NCBI GenBank assembly: GCA_947501045.1
Contig: CANMUI010000001.1
Span: 806,001-870,000, forward strand
Reading direction: 5' to 3'
Source of the DNA: an uncultured Psychrobacter sp.
GTDB lineage: Bacteria; Pseudomonadota; Gammaproteobacteria; Pseudomonadales; Moraxellaceae
DNA: 64,000 bases
The notes beneath the pieces were generated by a model that was given only the letters and a program-made list of their open reading frames with translations, searched no databases and was not told where the DNA came from. This document shows, piece after piece, positions 37,522 to 46,136 of this stretch; positions within the stretch are counted from its first letter, which is position 1, and every line of letters begins with the position of its first letter. Made by a program: the position numbers and the translations under genes.

Positions 37522-37851
37522 CTAATCTTCGTTTTGTAACTCATTTAATGGATGGGTAATACTGTTATTGTGAGTCTCTACGATAGCTTTATCGATAATA
37601 TGTTGGCTAACACCGCTTTTGCGCAGAGTCTCAATGAACAACTCATCGTGAGCTAAGGTATAGTCTTGGTGATCACGATCAAGACCTTGGCGGATATACA
37701 GACGAATCAGCCCCTGAATACGCTTAAACCCAAGCTCAGTTGAGGTCGCTTGTAGTAGACTGATCATCTCCTCAGAAAGACGAATGCTGACCGGACGCGT
37801 GATTTTTTGCGGATGATCAGAGAATCTATTTTTAATATGTACAGGTATCAT
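37522..37851 (-). CDS. Ribbon-helix-helix (CopG/Arc-type) putative DNA-binding protein
   Basis: 109 residues. RPVSIRLSEEMISLLQATSTELGFKRIQGLIRLYIRQGL reads as the beta strand, two-helix pattern of ribbon-helix-helix proteins. The C-terminal half is polar and helical. No toxin-like partner is adjacent on either side, so an antitoxin role is not supported here; a stand-alone regulator is more likely. Target is unknown. Confidence 0.6.
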   Translation of the reverse strand: MIPVHIKNRFSDHPQKITRPVSIRLSEEMISLLQATSTELGFKRIQGLIRLYIRQGLDRDHQDYTLAHDELFIETLRKSGVSQHIIDKAIVETHNNSITHPLNELQNED

Positions 37852-38030
37852 AATAAACCATTACTTTTAGTGAGTAGAGATAAGCTTGTGAAAATGATGT
37901 TTGATTTTTGAACCGTATGCTACTTAAAAGGTATATGGTTCTGATAAGGTATATATTACCATACAATGGCACTGCTTAAAAAAATACTGTAGGTACTAAG
38001 AACACTACAATCAAAAACCGAAATAACAGA

Positions 38031-38062
38031 AAAAAGCCTTCACCGCTAATGGTGAAGGCTTC
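38031..38062 (-). terminator. Terminator after first tRNA-Asn
   Basis: AGCCTTCACC and GGTGAAGGCT form a perfect 10-bp stem; on the minus strand it is followed by six Ts. Confidence 0.88.
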
Positions 38063-38070
38063 TTAGTATA

Positions 38071-38146
38071 TGGCTCCTCAACCTGGGCTCGAACCAGGGA
38101 CACACGGATTAACAGTCCGACGCTCTACCAACTGAGCTATTGAGGA
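38071..38146 (-). tRNA. tRNA-Asn(GUU), copy 1
   Basis: 76 bases including CCA. Acceptor TCCTCAA/TTGAGGA, anticodon loop CTGTTAA with anticodon GTT, T-loop TTCGAGC. Identical body to copy 2 except for one compensated acceptor pair. Confidence 0.97.
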
Positions 38147-38231
38147 ATAAGCTGTGATAACAGCAAACTCATTTATAAATAGTATTGTAGTAAATAATAC
38201 TTAATGACAGTGTTCGCGTTATGTGGGGCAC

Positions 38232-38260
38232 ATTTTAGCCAACTCACGATTGTCTGTCAA
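38232..38260 (-). promoter_or_regulatory. Promoter of tRNA-Asn copy 1
   Basis: Consensus TTGACA (38255-38260), 17-base spacer, TAAAAT (38232-38237) on the minus strand, about 80 bases before the tRNA. Confidence 0.75.
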
Positions 38261-38377
38261 CCTTACAAGGACAATAATTGTAAAAATTTATCTATCAAAA
38301 AGCATCAAATAAAAGCACGAATTTATAAGATGAAAAGTACAGTGAATCCTAAATAAAAGGAGGATCACTATAATCAT

Positions 38378-38410
38378 AAAAAAACCCTCATCAACATGAC
38401 AAGGGTTTTG
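38378..38410 (-). terminator. Terminator after second tRNA-Asn
   Basis: AAAACCCT (38381-38388) and AGGGTTTT (38402-38409) form the stem; a run of seven Ts follows on the minus strand. Confidence 0.75.
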
Positions 38411-38470
38411 GCAAATGCCAAATTGAATTAAATAGTAATTCAATGTATCAATTAACTAGCTACTAAAATA

Positions 38471-38546
38471 TGGCTCCCCAACCTGGGCTCGAACCAGGGA
38501 CACACGGATTAACAGTCCGACGCTCTACCAACTGAGCTATTGGGGA
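38471..38546 (-). tRNA. tRNA-Asn(GUU), copy 2
   Basis: 76 bases including CCA, anticodon GTT. Acceptor TCCCCAA/TTGGGGA differs from copy 1 by a compensated pair (U-A to C-G), so both fold correctly. Confidence 0.97.
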
Positions 38547-38621
38547 ATAGGCGGTGAGTAATAATGCTTTCTCACACTAGACTTAGCGAATACTTTTACA
38601 AGTTGCTGCTAAGTGGAGCGT

Positions 38622-38649
38622 ATTCTAGCAAAGATAAAAAATAGGTCAA
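38622..38649 (-). promoter_or_regulatory. Promoter of tRNA-Asn copy 2
   Basis: TTGACC (38644-38649), 16-base spacer, TAGAAT (38622-38627) on the minus strand, about 75 bases before the tRNA. Confidence 0.65.
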
Positions 38650-38701
38650 GCTTTTTTTATGCGTTTGATGAAGATTATGAGTCAAGTGGTCTGCTAAAAC
38701 T

Positions 38702-38732
38702 AAAAAGACGTCCTATGCTGGACGTCTTTTTT
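38702..38732. terminator. Terminator after aspartate aminotransferase gene
   Basis: AAAAGACGTCC and GGACGTCTTTT form a perfect 11-bp stem with A and T runs; works in both directions. Confidence 0.88.
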
Positions 38733-38765
38733 AATCTGAAAAGCTATTACTTATTCAACAGCTAC

Positions 38766-39968
38766 TTACTCAGCAACGTCTAAATCAGCGACTGCCTTTT
38801 CGATACGTGATAATGCGTCTTTAAGGGTGGCTTCGTCAGTAGCATAAGAGATACGCATAAAGCCGCCAAGGCCAAACGCATCGCCTGGCACGACAGCGAC
38901 GCCTACTTTTTCAAGCAGCCATTCTGAGAATTCGGTACAAGAGGACAGGCCAGCCGCTTTAATTAAGGGTTTTATCTCTGGATAGACATAAAAAGCACCA
39001 TCAGGGCGCAAGCAGGTAATACCTTTAATCGCATTTAAGCCATCAACGACCAAATCACAGCGCTTCTCAAATGCTTCGACCATAGGCGCAAGGACGCTTT
39101 GATCGCCACTGATAGCAGCCTCAGCAGCGACTTGGCTAATTGAAGTTGGGCATGAGGTTGACTGTGACTGTACTTTTTTCATCGCGCCAATAAGCTTGGC
39201 AGGACCACCGGCATAACCGATACGCCAGCCAGTCATGGCGTAAGCTTTAGAGACGCCATTTAAAATAATCGCACGCTCTTTGAGTTCAGGAGCGGCATTC
39301 AAGATATTATAGAATTTATCACCCGTCCAGCGAATATGCTCATACATATCGTCCGAGGCCACATAAACATGTGGATGCTTTTTGAGCACCTCAGCAAGAG
39401 CTTTAAGCTCGTCTAAAGTATAGATCATACCTGTTGGGTTAGAAGGACTGTTCAGTACCAGCATTTTGGTCTTGTCAGTGATGGCATCTTCTAATTGCTG
39501 CGCGGTAATCTTAAAGTCCTGCTCAGCTGGACACTCAACGATGACGGGCTTACCTTCAGCAATAATCACCATATCCGGATAGCTGACCCAGTAAGGTGCT
39601 GGAATAATGACTTCATCACCTTTATTGATGAAAGCTTGCGCAAGGTTAAAGAACGACTGTTTACCGCCTACTGATACCAAGATCTCGTTTGGCTCATAAC
39701 TGATGTCATTATCGCGTTTGAACTTCTCAATGATGGCTTTTTTTAGCTCTGGGGTACCATCAACCGCTGTATATTTGGTAAAGCCATCATTAATCGCCTC
39801 AATAGCGGCTTTTTTGACATGTTCTGGGGTGTCAAAGTCAGGCTCGCCTGCGCCCAAGCCAATAATATCTTTACCAGCCGTTTTGAGCTCTTTGGCTTTG
39901 TTAGTGATGGCAAGGGTAGGCGAGGGCTTGATGCTATTAACGCGATCAGATAACTGTAATTCGCTCAT
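38766..39968 (-). CDS. aspC: Aspartate aminotransferase (class I, PLP)
   Basis: 400 residues of fold type I. LGAGEPDFDTPEHVKKAA and KYTAVDGTPELKKAI at the N-terminus, SPSNPTGMIYT, the PLP lysine in NGVSKAYAMTGWRIGY, and the C-terminal GDAFGLGGFMRISYA with the carboxylate-binding Arg. The wording is that of the Thermus/Rhizobium-type (I-gamma) aspartate aminotransferases. It stands alone with its own terminator. Confidence 0.93.
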   Translation of the reverse strand: MSELQLSDRVNSIKPSPTLAITNKAKELKTAGKDIIGLGAGEPDFDTPEHVKKAAIEAINDGFTKYTAVDGTPELKKAIIEKFKRDNDISYEPNEILVSVGGKQSFFNLAQAFINKGDEVIIPAPYWVSYPDMVIIAEGKPVIVECPAEQDFKITAQQLEDAITDKTKMLVLNSPSNPTGMIYTLDELKALAEVLKKHPHVYVASDDMYEHIRWTGDKFYNILNAAPELKERAIILNGVSKAYAMTGWRIGYAGGPAKLIGAMKKVQSQSTSCPTSISQVAAEAAISGDQSVLAPMVEAFEKRCDLVVDGLNAIKGITCLRPDGAFYVYPEIKPLIKAAGLSSCTEFSEWLLEKVGVAVVPGDAFGLGGFMRISYATDEATLKDALSRIEKAVADLDVAE

Positions 39969-40312
39969 GAAAAATCCTTCATATAATCCAGTAAGGGTTA
40001 AGATGCGCCTTGATAAAGTGCGCTACAAAAATGCAATGTCCTAAAGAGTGATTTAGGTATTCTAAAACTCATTTTTTACATGCTTCAAAAGCAGTTACTT
40101 CAAAGAGTGTTTAGTTACAAATCATCGCATTGTAGCATGCCCCTATCACACTGTCTTAAGCGGTAGCCTATAGAAAATATATCGTTACATTTTGTCCTCA
40201 AGCTCATAACTGTGCCTACAGATGCCCCTTAAAAAGACTAATTGCTAACTGGTTTGCAAAGTTATAATGGTGGCTTATGCAGCTTATACTATGATGTTTT
40301 ACATAAGTTTAT

Positions 40313-40340
40313 TTGGACTTCCACTAAAGTAGGTTACAAT
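40313..40340 (+). promoter_or_regulatory. Candidate promoter of the lipid-modification cluster
   Basis: TTGGAC (40313-40318), 16-base spacer, TACAAT (40335-40340). A leader of about 178 bases would follow, starting with the direct repeats. Confidence 0.4.
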
Positions 40341-40354
40341 CAGTTTAAAACCAC

Positions 40355-40385
40355 CATAAATACTAACGTTCATAAATGCTAACGT
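40355..40385. repeat. Tandem 16-base direct repeats downstream of the candidate promoter
   Basis: CATAAATACTAACGT (40355-40369) and CATAAATGCTAACGT (40371-40385) differ at one base and are spaced by 16 bases, about one and a half helical turns. Could be a regulator site. Confidence 0.45.
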
Positions 40386-40524
40386 CGAAGCCAACTGGTC
40401 ACTAACTGATAACTGTAAAATTAGGGTTATTCAATCTTGGCTTGCCTCTATTAAAAGCTTGTATGTCTTATAGCTCCACCTCACTAGGTTATACCTCCTA
40501 CCATAATAAATAAGGATATTTATC

Positions 40525-41262
40525 ATGACAGACTCTCCTAAAAAGCTCCATATTGTGATTACGGGCGCAACCTCGGGTATCGGTAAGCAGTTGGCCAAAG
40601 ACTATTTAGCAGATGGTCACTACGTTTACGCCGTTGGACGCGACAATAATGCCTTGAGCGAGTTAAAGGATTTAGGTGCAACGCCAATTGATTTAGACCT
40701 TATGGATCGTGACAAAGTGGTAGCCGCTTTCGCTGATATCAGCCAAATTGATTTAGCTATTTGCGGCGCTGGCATGTGTGAGTATTTAGATATGCCAAAT
40801 TTTGATAGCGAAACATTTATGAAAGTGATGTCCGTTAATATGGGCACTTTATCGCATGCTATTGAAGGGGTGCTACCAAAGCTAATGGTCTCAAAAGGTC
40901 GGTTAGTGGGTATTGGTTCGGCGTCCGCTTATGTGCCTTTTGCCCGCGCCGAGGCTTATGGTAGCTCAAAAGCGGCCATTCATTATCTAATGAAAACGCT
41001 GCAGATCAGCCTTGCGCCGCATGATGTGTCGGTAAGTTTGGTCGTGCCCGGGTTTGTCGAGACGCCCATGACCAAACAAAACGATTTTCCGATGCCGTTT
41101 TTGCAAACCACCGAGCAGGCCAGCTGCGCTATTCGTAAAGGAATTGCAGATGATCACGATGTGATTGAGTTCCCCAAAAAACTCACCTTACCATTAAAAG
41201 CTTTGGGTACCCTGCCAGATTTGGTTTGGCAACAAGTGGGTCAAAAGCTTAATAAAAAATAA
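40525..41262 (+). CDS. Short-chain dehydrogenase/reductase
   Basis: 245 residues. Cofactor motif TGATSGIG, structural motif LAICGAGM (NNAG-like), catalytic Ser in GIGSASAY and the YGSSK stretch with catalytic Tyr and Lys. C-terminal part PGFVETPMTKQNDFPMPF is typical for SDRs acting on acyl or polyketide chains. First gene of a plus-strand run with FAD enzyme, DUF1365, Cfa and DUF2177; 29 bases before the next gene. Substrate unknown. Confidence 0.85.
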   Translation: MTDSPKKLHIVITGATSGIGKQLAKDYLADGHYVYAVGRDNNALSELKDLGATPIDLDLMDRDKVVAAFADISQIDLAICGAGMCEYLDMPNFDSETFMKVMSVNMGTLSHAIEGVLPKLMVSKGRLVGIGSASAYVPFARAEAYGSSKAAIHYLMKTLQISLAPHDVSVSLVVPGFVETPMTKQNDFPMPFLQTTEQASCAIRKGIADDHDVIEFPKKLTLPLKALGTLPDLVWQQVGQKLNKK

Positions 41263-41291
41263 CTCACCCTCTTTAAACGATAGGATTTTTT

Positions 41292-43076
41292 ATGCCGCTT
41301 TTTCGTCGCCAGTCTGTCTCTGAACTGTCAAAATCCGCTACAGAAGATCAACACAGTACTGATGCTAAAAGTCAGTACAAGCGTCAAGATCAGTCACAGA
41401 CAAAAAGGCGGATTGCGATCATCGGATCAGGGGTATCCGGACTGACTTGCGCCCATTATTTATCTCAGCCGCAATTGGCCAAGCGCTATGAGGTAACGGT
41501 ATTTGAAGCTGGCGATTATATCGGCGGCCATGTCAATACCATCGATATAGAACTACAAGACGGTAAAAAGGCGAAAGCTAAATACTTAGAGAAAAGTGCA
41601 ATAGATACCGGTTTTATTGTCTTTAACGAGCGCACTTATCCCAATTTTTTTCGTCTACTGCATGATCTGCAGGTGCCTTTTCAAGCGACAGACATGAGTT
41701 TTTCGGTTAAGAATACCGCGCGCAACTTTGAATATAATGGCCATACGCTAAACACTCTATTGTCACAGCGTAGAAACGCGTTAAACCCCAAGTTTTGGCA
41801 ATTTATTAAAGATATCTTGCGATTTAATAAGCATATCAAACAGCTGCGTCAAGACTTTGAGCAAGCACGCGCTAGCGGTAAAGACACCAGTGTCTTCACT
41901 GAGCAAACTCTAGGTAGCTATTTGATAAGCCAAAACTACCATCCGCTGTTTACTGACAACTATCTATTGCCCATGGTGTCCGCTATTTGGTCAACTGGCC
42001 TTGATGACGTGCAAGATTTCCCCTTAGTATTCTTCGCGCAGTTCTTTGACAATCACGGCCTGCTCGATGTGGTCAATCGTCCGCAGTGGTTTACCATCAA
42101 AGGCGGCTCCAAGCAATACGTCAATAAGCTGATGACGCGCTTTGTCAAAGCTGGCGGGACAGTACAAGTAAGCCGTCCGGTGCGGTCGGTTACTCGAGAC
42201 GATAATCAAGTAACCCTGATCGTTGCTAATAAAACCAATGATAATTTGCAAGAGCTAATCTTTGACGAAGTTATTTTTGCTTGTCACGCTGATACGGCGC
42301 TCTCCTTATTACAAGACGCTAGTAGTGATGAGACTCAGGTATTAAGCCATTTTCAATTCACCAAAAATACAGCGGTATTGCATACTGATACCAGCGTTCT
42401 ACCCAAAAAACCATTAGCTTGGGCGAGTTGGAACTATCTTATTAATGATAAGTTAGATCAAAAATTAATCCAGAAAAACAAGCAAGCAAAAAATAAACCT
42501 AGCCTGTCCCAGCAAACCACAAAACCGGTACTTACCTACCATATGAATATTTTGCAGCGCTTAACCAAGTCGCATAACTATCTGGTTACGCTTAATCCAG
42601 CTACTTTGAACACAGCTACGCCAAACAACAGTATCGACGACGCTCAAATTATCAAAAGTATTGATTACAGTCATCCCATCTTCGATAAACAGATAGTTGC
42701 GGCACAACACGACTGGGCAAAAATCTCCGGCACTGGACTGCACACTCATTTTTGCGGTGCCTATTGGTTTAATGGCTTTCACGAAGATGGCGTGCGTAGT
42801 GGCTTGCGGGTTTGTCAGGCGCTCGGTAGCACTATTGATATCAAAGATGATGTTGGCCCTAGCCATCTGCCCGATGGCAAGGCGGCGCATACGCCTTTTC
42901 GCTATAAAGACTTGCCTATAAGGGCGGATAAAAACTTGCGTAAGCTCAGTAAACGTCAAGTAGTCACAGCGACTACCAATCAAGAGCTGGTAGATTATAT
43001 CGCTACTTTGCAAGCAAGCATTCCATCGGTTAAGAAGAAAGGCGGCTGGTTCGGACACCGTAAAGTGAAGAGTTAA
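41292..43076 (+). CDS. FAD-dependent amine-oxidase-like protein (COG2907 type)
   Basis: 594 residues. Rossmann motif AIIGSGVSGLTCAHYLS, then FEAGDYIGGHVNTIDI, DTGFIVFNERTYPNFFRLLHDL and PMVSAIWSTG, the pattern of the NAD/FAD-binding proteins that sit next to DUF1365 and Cfa genes in many proteobacteria. C-terminal FCGAYWFNGFHEDGVRSGLRV completes the FAD site. Residues of about 386-412 are a lysine/glutamine-rich insertion, and about 60 basic residues extend the C-terminus. Likely redox chemistry on a lipid acyl chain. Confidence 0.85.
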   Translation: MPLFRRQSVSELSKSATEDQHSTDAKSQYKRQDQSQTKRRIAIIGSGVSGLTCAHYLSQPQLAKRYEVTVFEAGDYIGGHVNTIDIELQDGKKAKAKYLEKSAIDTGFIVFNERTYPNFFRLLHDLQVPFQATDMSFSVKNTARNFEYNGHTLNTLLSQRRNALNPKFWQFIKDILRFNKHIKQLRQDFEQARASGKDTSVFTEQTLGSYLISQNYHPLFTDNYLLPMVSAIWSTGLDDVQDFPLVFFAQFFDNHGLLDVVNRPQWFTIKGGSKQYVNKLMTRFVKAGGTVQVSRPVRSVTRDDNQVTLIVANKTNDNLQELIFDEVIFACHADTALSLLQDASSDETQVLSHFQFTKNTAVLHTDTSVLPKKPLAWASWNYLINDKLDQKLIQKNKQAKNKPSLSQQTTKPVLTYHMNILQRLTKSHNYLVTLNPATLNTATPNNSIDDAQIIKSIDYSHPIFDKQIVAAQHDWAKISGTGLHTHFCGAYWFNGFHEDGVRSGLRVCQALGSTIDIKDDVGPSHLPDGKAAHTPFRYKDLPIRADKNLRKLSKRQVVTATTNQELVDYIATLQASIPSVKKKGGWFGHRKVKS

Positions 43077-43086
43077 TGAGGTTAAA

Positions 43087-43113
43087 TTGTTGGGTGTGGA
43101 GGGACAAGACCCA
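43087..43113. repeat. Short palindromic REP-like element
   Basis: TGTTGGGT and ACCCAACA form an 8-bp stem in the 63-base gap between the FAD enzyme and DUF1365 genes. It shares the GTTGGGTGT/GACCCAAC core with the larger element at 14175-14254. Confidence 0.5.
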
Positions 43114-43139
43114 ACAGGTCATTTAAATAAGAGAGCGTT

Positions 43140-44141
43140 ATGTCCGACAAAGACCAATCGTCTAACGATCCAGAAGCTAAAACAGCTGCCATGATATCGC
43201 ATCAAGTGTTTCATGGGACAACTTGGCATAGCCGTTTATTGCCAAGCGCACATAAATTTGCTTATCCATATCGCTATTGGGGCGTCAACATCAGTGCTTT
43301 AGCCGCTGGGCATAAGCTGCCAGAAGTCAATGCTGGTATCAATAGTAAATTACTAAAAAAGTTACCTTTTAATCAGAGATTAGCAAAAGCTTTGCCGTTA
43401 TTTTCTGCCAAGCACAAAGCTTTGCAGCAGTTTTATGCTAATGATTATTTGCAAGAGAATAGGGAAGCTCATACAAATCCTGTTAACAAGTCTGCTAATA
43501 CCAACCCTATCGATGACACTCAAGCTCTTAAGCAGCGTCTAACCCAAGCCTTTATCAACCATACCGGTAGCGCGCCTACAGGCGACGTGATTGGTATGCT
43601 GGTCTGCCGCAATATGGGTATTTATTTTAGCCCGGTAAATTTCTATTTAGGTTTTGATGAGGCGCAAACTCCAACTCATCTATTGGCTGAGGTCTCTAAT
43701 ACCCCGTGGAATAAGCGTCATTATTATGGATTCTTATTGGACGGGGCAGAGACTGAGTTTGGTCATGACAAAGACTTTCATGTGTCGCCCTTTAATCCTA
43801 TTGATCAGCGCTATCGCTGGCAGGTTTCAGTAAAACAAGAAGCAACAAACAGTGCAGAAGCAAAGCATGAAGACGAAAATCAGTCAAATAACGCTTTGCA
43901 AGTTCGCATCGCCATCGATATTAGCGACGAGCGCGGTGAAGTGTTAAAGACGGGCGTCAAAATGTCGGGCACTCCTATGACTACAGGATCCATAAAGAAC
44001 AGCCTACAGAAAAACCCAATGATGAATATCACTTCACTAAGTCGTATTTATTGGCACGCGTTTAAGCTGTATGTCATCAAAAAAGTACCTTATATTAATT
44101 ATGATGAGAAGCTGGCGGATAGTCAGCAAAAAGGAAAATAA
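43140..44141 (+). CDS. DUF1365 family protein
   Basis: 333 residues against about 250-280 in most relatives. Conserved stretches: HGTTWHSRLLPSAHKFAYPYRYWGVN, NFYLGFDEAQTPTHLLAEVSNTPWNKRHYY and KDFHVSPFNPIDQRYRW. Two polar insertions, near residues 104-130 and 233-253, account for the extra length. Proteins of this family are encoded with Cfa-type enzymes and are thought to act in the same pathway; their reaction is not known to me. Confidence 0.88.
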   Translation: MSDKDQSSNDPEAKTAAMISHQVFHGTTWHSRLLPSAHKFAYPYRYWGVNISALAAGHKLPEVNAGINSKLLKKLPFNQRLAKALPLFSAKHKALQQFYANDYLQENREAHTNPVNKSANTNPIDDTQALKQRLTQAFINHTGSAPTGDVIGMLVCRNMGIYFSPVNFYLGFDEAQTPTHLLAEVSNTPWNKRHYYGFLLDGAETEFGHDKDFHVSPFNPIDQRYRWQVSVKQEATNSAEAKHEDENQSNNALQVRIAIDISDERGEVLKTGVKMSGTPMTTGSIKNSLQKNPMMNITSLSRIYWHAFKLYVIKKVPYINYDEKLADSQQKGK

Positions 44142-44245
44142 AAAATACCGAAAAAGTTATGCTGAATCAAAACAAATAGTTATGACAAGTATAGTCGAGA
44201 TAACTATTAGGTATAGCACCGTAAATATAACTGCATTCAAAAGAA

Positions 44246-44270
44246 TAGTCATCGTACAATACGATGACTA
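44246..44270. repeat. Inverted repeat, possible weak terminator or stability hairpin
   Basis: TAGTCATCGT and ACGATGACTA, exact 10-bp arms with a five-base loop, in the 280-base gap between DUF1365 and cfa. Only a broken T run follows, so read-through is likely. Confidence 0.45.
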
Positions 44271-44421
44271 CCTTTAGTTTTGAAGACCACTTTTAGTTTC
44301 GAGTTTTGAAAAAATAAGAAAGATGAAGTCTTGTAGACGTATATCATTGTAAGGAGAGGCTCTATAACAAAGGTGTTTGTAATAAGTTTTACTGGAGATA
44401 TTATAAAAGGATACCAGCAGC

Positions 44422-45873
44422 ATGGCCACCCGCCCAACCGACCGCAAGCCCACCTCAAAATTAGCAAAACTCAATGCTCAAATGAATAAAACCGTCAGTA
44501 GTAGCGCGGTCCTCAAACCGGTCAACCGTAGTATCAATTACTTAGCAAGAAAGGCAGTGTTTCGTGCACTTGGCTATCTAAAGTTTGGCAGCATGACTCT
44601 AGTTGAAGACTTTGGTAAGCAATCTTCCAAAACATATCACTTTGGCAATGCGTCTAATAGCTCGCTTAGCAGCTCAGCAGTTGGTCGACATACATTGCAT
44701 ATAACGGTGACGATTTACGATAGAGCGGTTTATCGCAGACTTTTATTTGGCGGTTCAATTGCGTTGGCTGACAGCTATATTGAAGGCGAGTGGGACTGCA
44801 ATGACCTGACGGGGCTGATACGCTTGGCGGCTCGTAATTTGGCAGTGCTCAACAAACTTGAGAATCGCTTTGCAGGGATCAGTAAAGCGTTTGAAAAAAC
44901 CAATCATCGCTTGCGTAGTAATGATGCTGCAGGTTCTAAGTCCAATATTTTAGCGCATTACGATTTAGGTAATGCTATGTATCAGCTTTTTTTAGACGAC
45001 ACTATGATGTACTCCTCAGCCGTATATTTGACGCCTGATACCTCGCTTACGCAGGCGCAGCAGCACAAGCTTGAGCTTATTTGTCAGCGTTTGCAATTAA
45101 GCTCAGACGACCATGTGATTGAGATTGGCACCGGCTGGGGCGGCTTTGCTATTTATGCCGCCACTCATTATGGTTGTCATGTGACTACCACTACAATCTC
45201 TGATGCCCAGTATCAAGAGGCCGAGCGCCGCGTCAAAGCAGCAGGGTTGTCTGACAAAATCACCTTACTTAAACAAGACTACCGCGAGCTGACGGGACAA
45301 TACGACAAGCTGGTCAGTATTGAGATGATCGAAGCGGTAGGACATGAGTATCTGCCGACCTTTTTTGCTAAATGTAATAACCTACTTAAGCCAACGGGGC
45401 TTATGGTCTTGCAAGCCATTACCTTTAATGACCAAAACTACGAGGATTATCTACAGTCCGTTGATTTTATTCAGACCCATATCTTTCCTGGCGGCTGTCT
45501 ACTCTCCAATCAAGAGCTTAACACCCAGTTCACCCAGCAGACTGATATGGTGGTCAAGCAATTACACGATTATGGCTTTGATTATGCTTATACCTTACGG
45601 GATTGGCGCCAAGCTTTTCTGAGGAGGCGCGAAGACATTAAAGCGCTCGGCTACGATGAAGCCTTTATTCGCTTGTGGGAGTTTTATTTTTGTTACTGTG
45701 AAGGCGGGTTTTTGGAGCGTACCATTGGGGTCGTGCAAGTCACTGCTGTAAAACCTGATAATATTGACACGCTGCATTTCTCTGATTTGCCTGTAGCTAA
45801 TGCGACAAGTAAGTCCACTAATAATGTTATTAACAAGCGTAGTACGCCGAGCCGAGCCGTAGCATTTGGCTAG
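44422..45873 (+). CDS. cfa: Cyclopropane-fatty-acyl-phospholipid synthase family methyltransferase
   Basis: 483 residues, longer than the typical 380-430 because of about 50 extra basic residues at the N-terminus and a tail. AHYDLGNAMYQLFLDDTMMYSSAVY, SAM-binding VIEIGTGWGGFAIYAA, SIEMIEAVGHEYLPTFF and the C-terminal FCYCEGGFLERTIGVVQV identify the family, which adds a methylene or methyl carbon from SAM to unsaturated acyl chains of membrane lipids. AAAAGGA precedes the ATG. Linked SDR, FAD and DUF1365 genes suggest a product further modified than a simple cyclopropane. Confidence 0.92.
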   Translation: MATRPTDRKPTSKLAKLNAQMNKTVSSSAVLKPVNRSINYLARKAVFRALGYLKFGSMTLVEDFGKQSSKTYHFGNASNSSLSSSAVGRHTLHITVTIYDRAVYRRLLFGGSIALADSYIEGEWDCNDLTGLIRLAARNLAVLNKLENRFAGISKAFEKTNHRLRSNDAAGSKSNILAHYDLGNAMYQLFLDDTMMYSSAVYLTPDTSLTQAQQHKLELICQRLQLSSDDHVIEIGTGWGGFAIYAATHYGCHVTTTTISDAQYQEAERRVKAAGLSDKITLLKQDYRELTGQYDKLVSIEMIEAVGHEYLPTFFAKCNNLLKPTGLMVLQAITFNDQNYEDYLQSVDFIQTHIFPGGCLLSNQELNTQFTQQTDMVVKQLHDYGFDYAYTLRDWRQAFLRRREDIKALGYDEAFIRLWEFYFCYCEGGFLERTIGVVQVTAVKPDNIDTLHFSDLPVANATSKSTNNVINKRSTPSRAVAFG

Positions 45874-46136
45874 AGATGACATGCCGAACGTTAAAACGTT
45901 CATAAAAGCTTTACAATTTAATCACCTAAAGTTATAACGATTACTAAGCCTAAATACGTCATATTGAAGTACTGTTGAAACAGGTTAGTAAATATAGCAA
46001 TCGTTGTAGTTTTTCTAAATATTTTTACTATAAGTGGTGTTAGATCATAGGTGCTACTGAAAGACTATGCAAATAAAACATACTAGACACAAAGGAGATT
46101 GGAATCCGTGTTTAGTTATTATAAAAGGATATTATT

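Larger units (their letters stand above)
38147..38470. other. Spacer between the two tRNA-Asn genes
   Basis: 324 bases without an ORF of note. It contains the promoter of copy 1 near its left end and the terminator of copy 2 near its right end, so each tRNA is its own transcription unit. Confidence 0.7.
39969..40524. other. Divergent promoter region, no gene
   Basis: 556 bases between aspC and the SDR gene. It holds a candidate plus-strand promoter (40313-40340) and a pair of direct repeats. A second TATAAT at 40263-40268 has a poor -35 at 15-base spacing. No ORF is supported. Confidence 0.5.

Noticed and set aside
37522..37851. Toxin-antitoxin pair with the ribbon-helix-helix protein
   Set aside because: No partner ORF on the same strand within 300 bases on either side.
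42561..43058. 165-residue minus-strand frame inside the FAD enzyme gene
   Set aside because: Opposite strand of a clearly coding gene; the translation has no recognisable domain.
44249..44474. Two overlapping minus-strand frames before cfa
   Set aside because: They overlap the cfa start region, read as biased hydrophobic runs, and lack a ribosome binding site.
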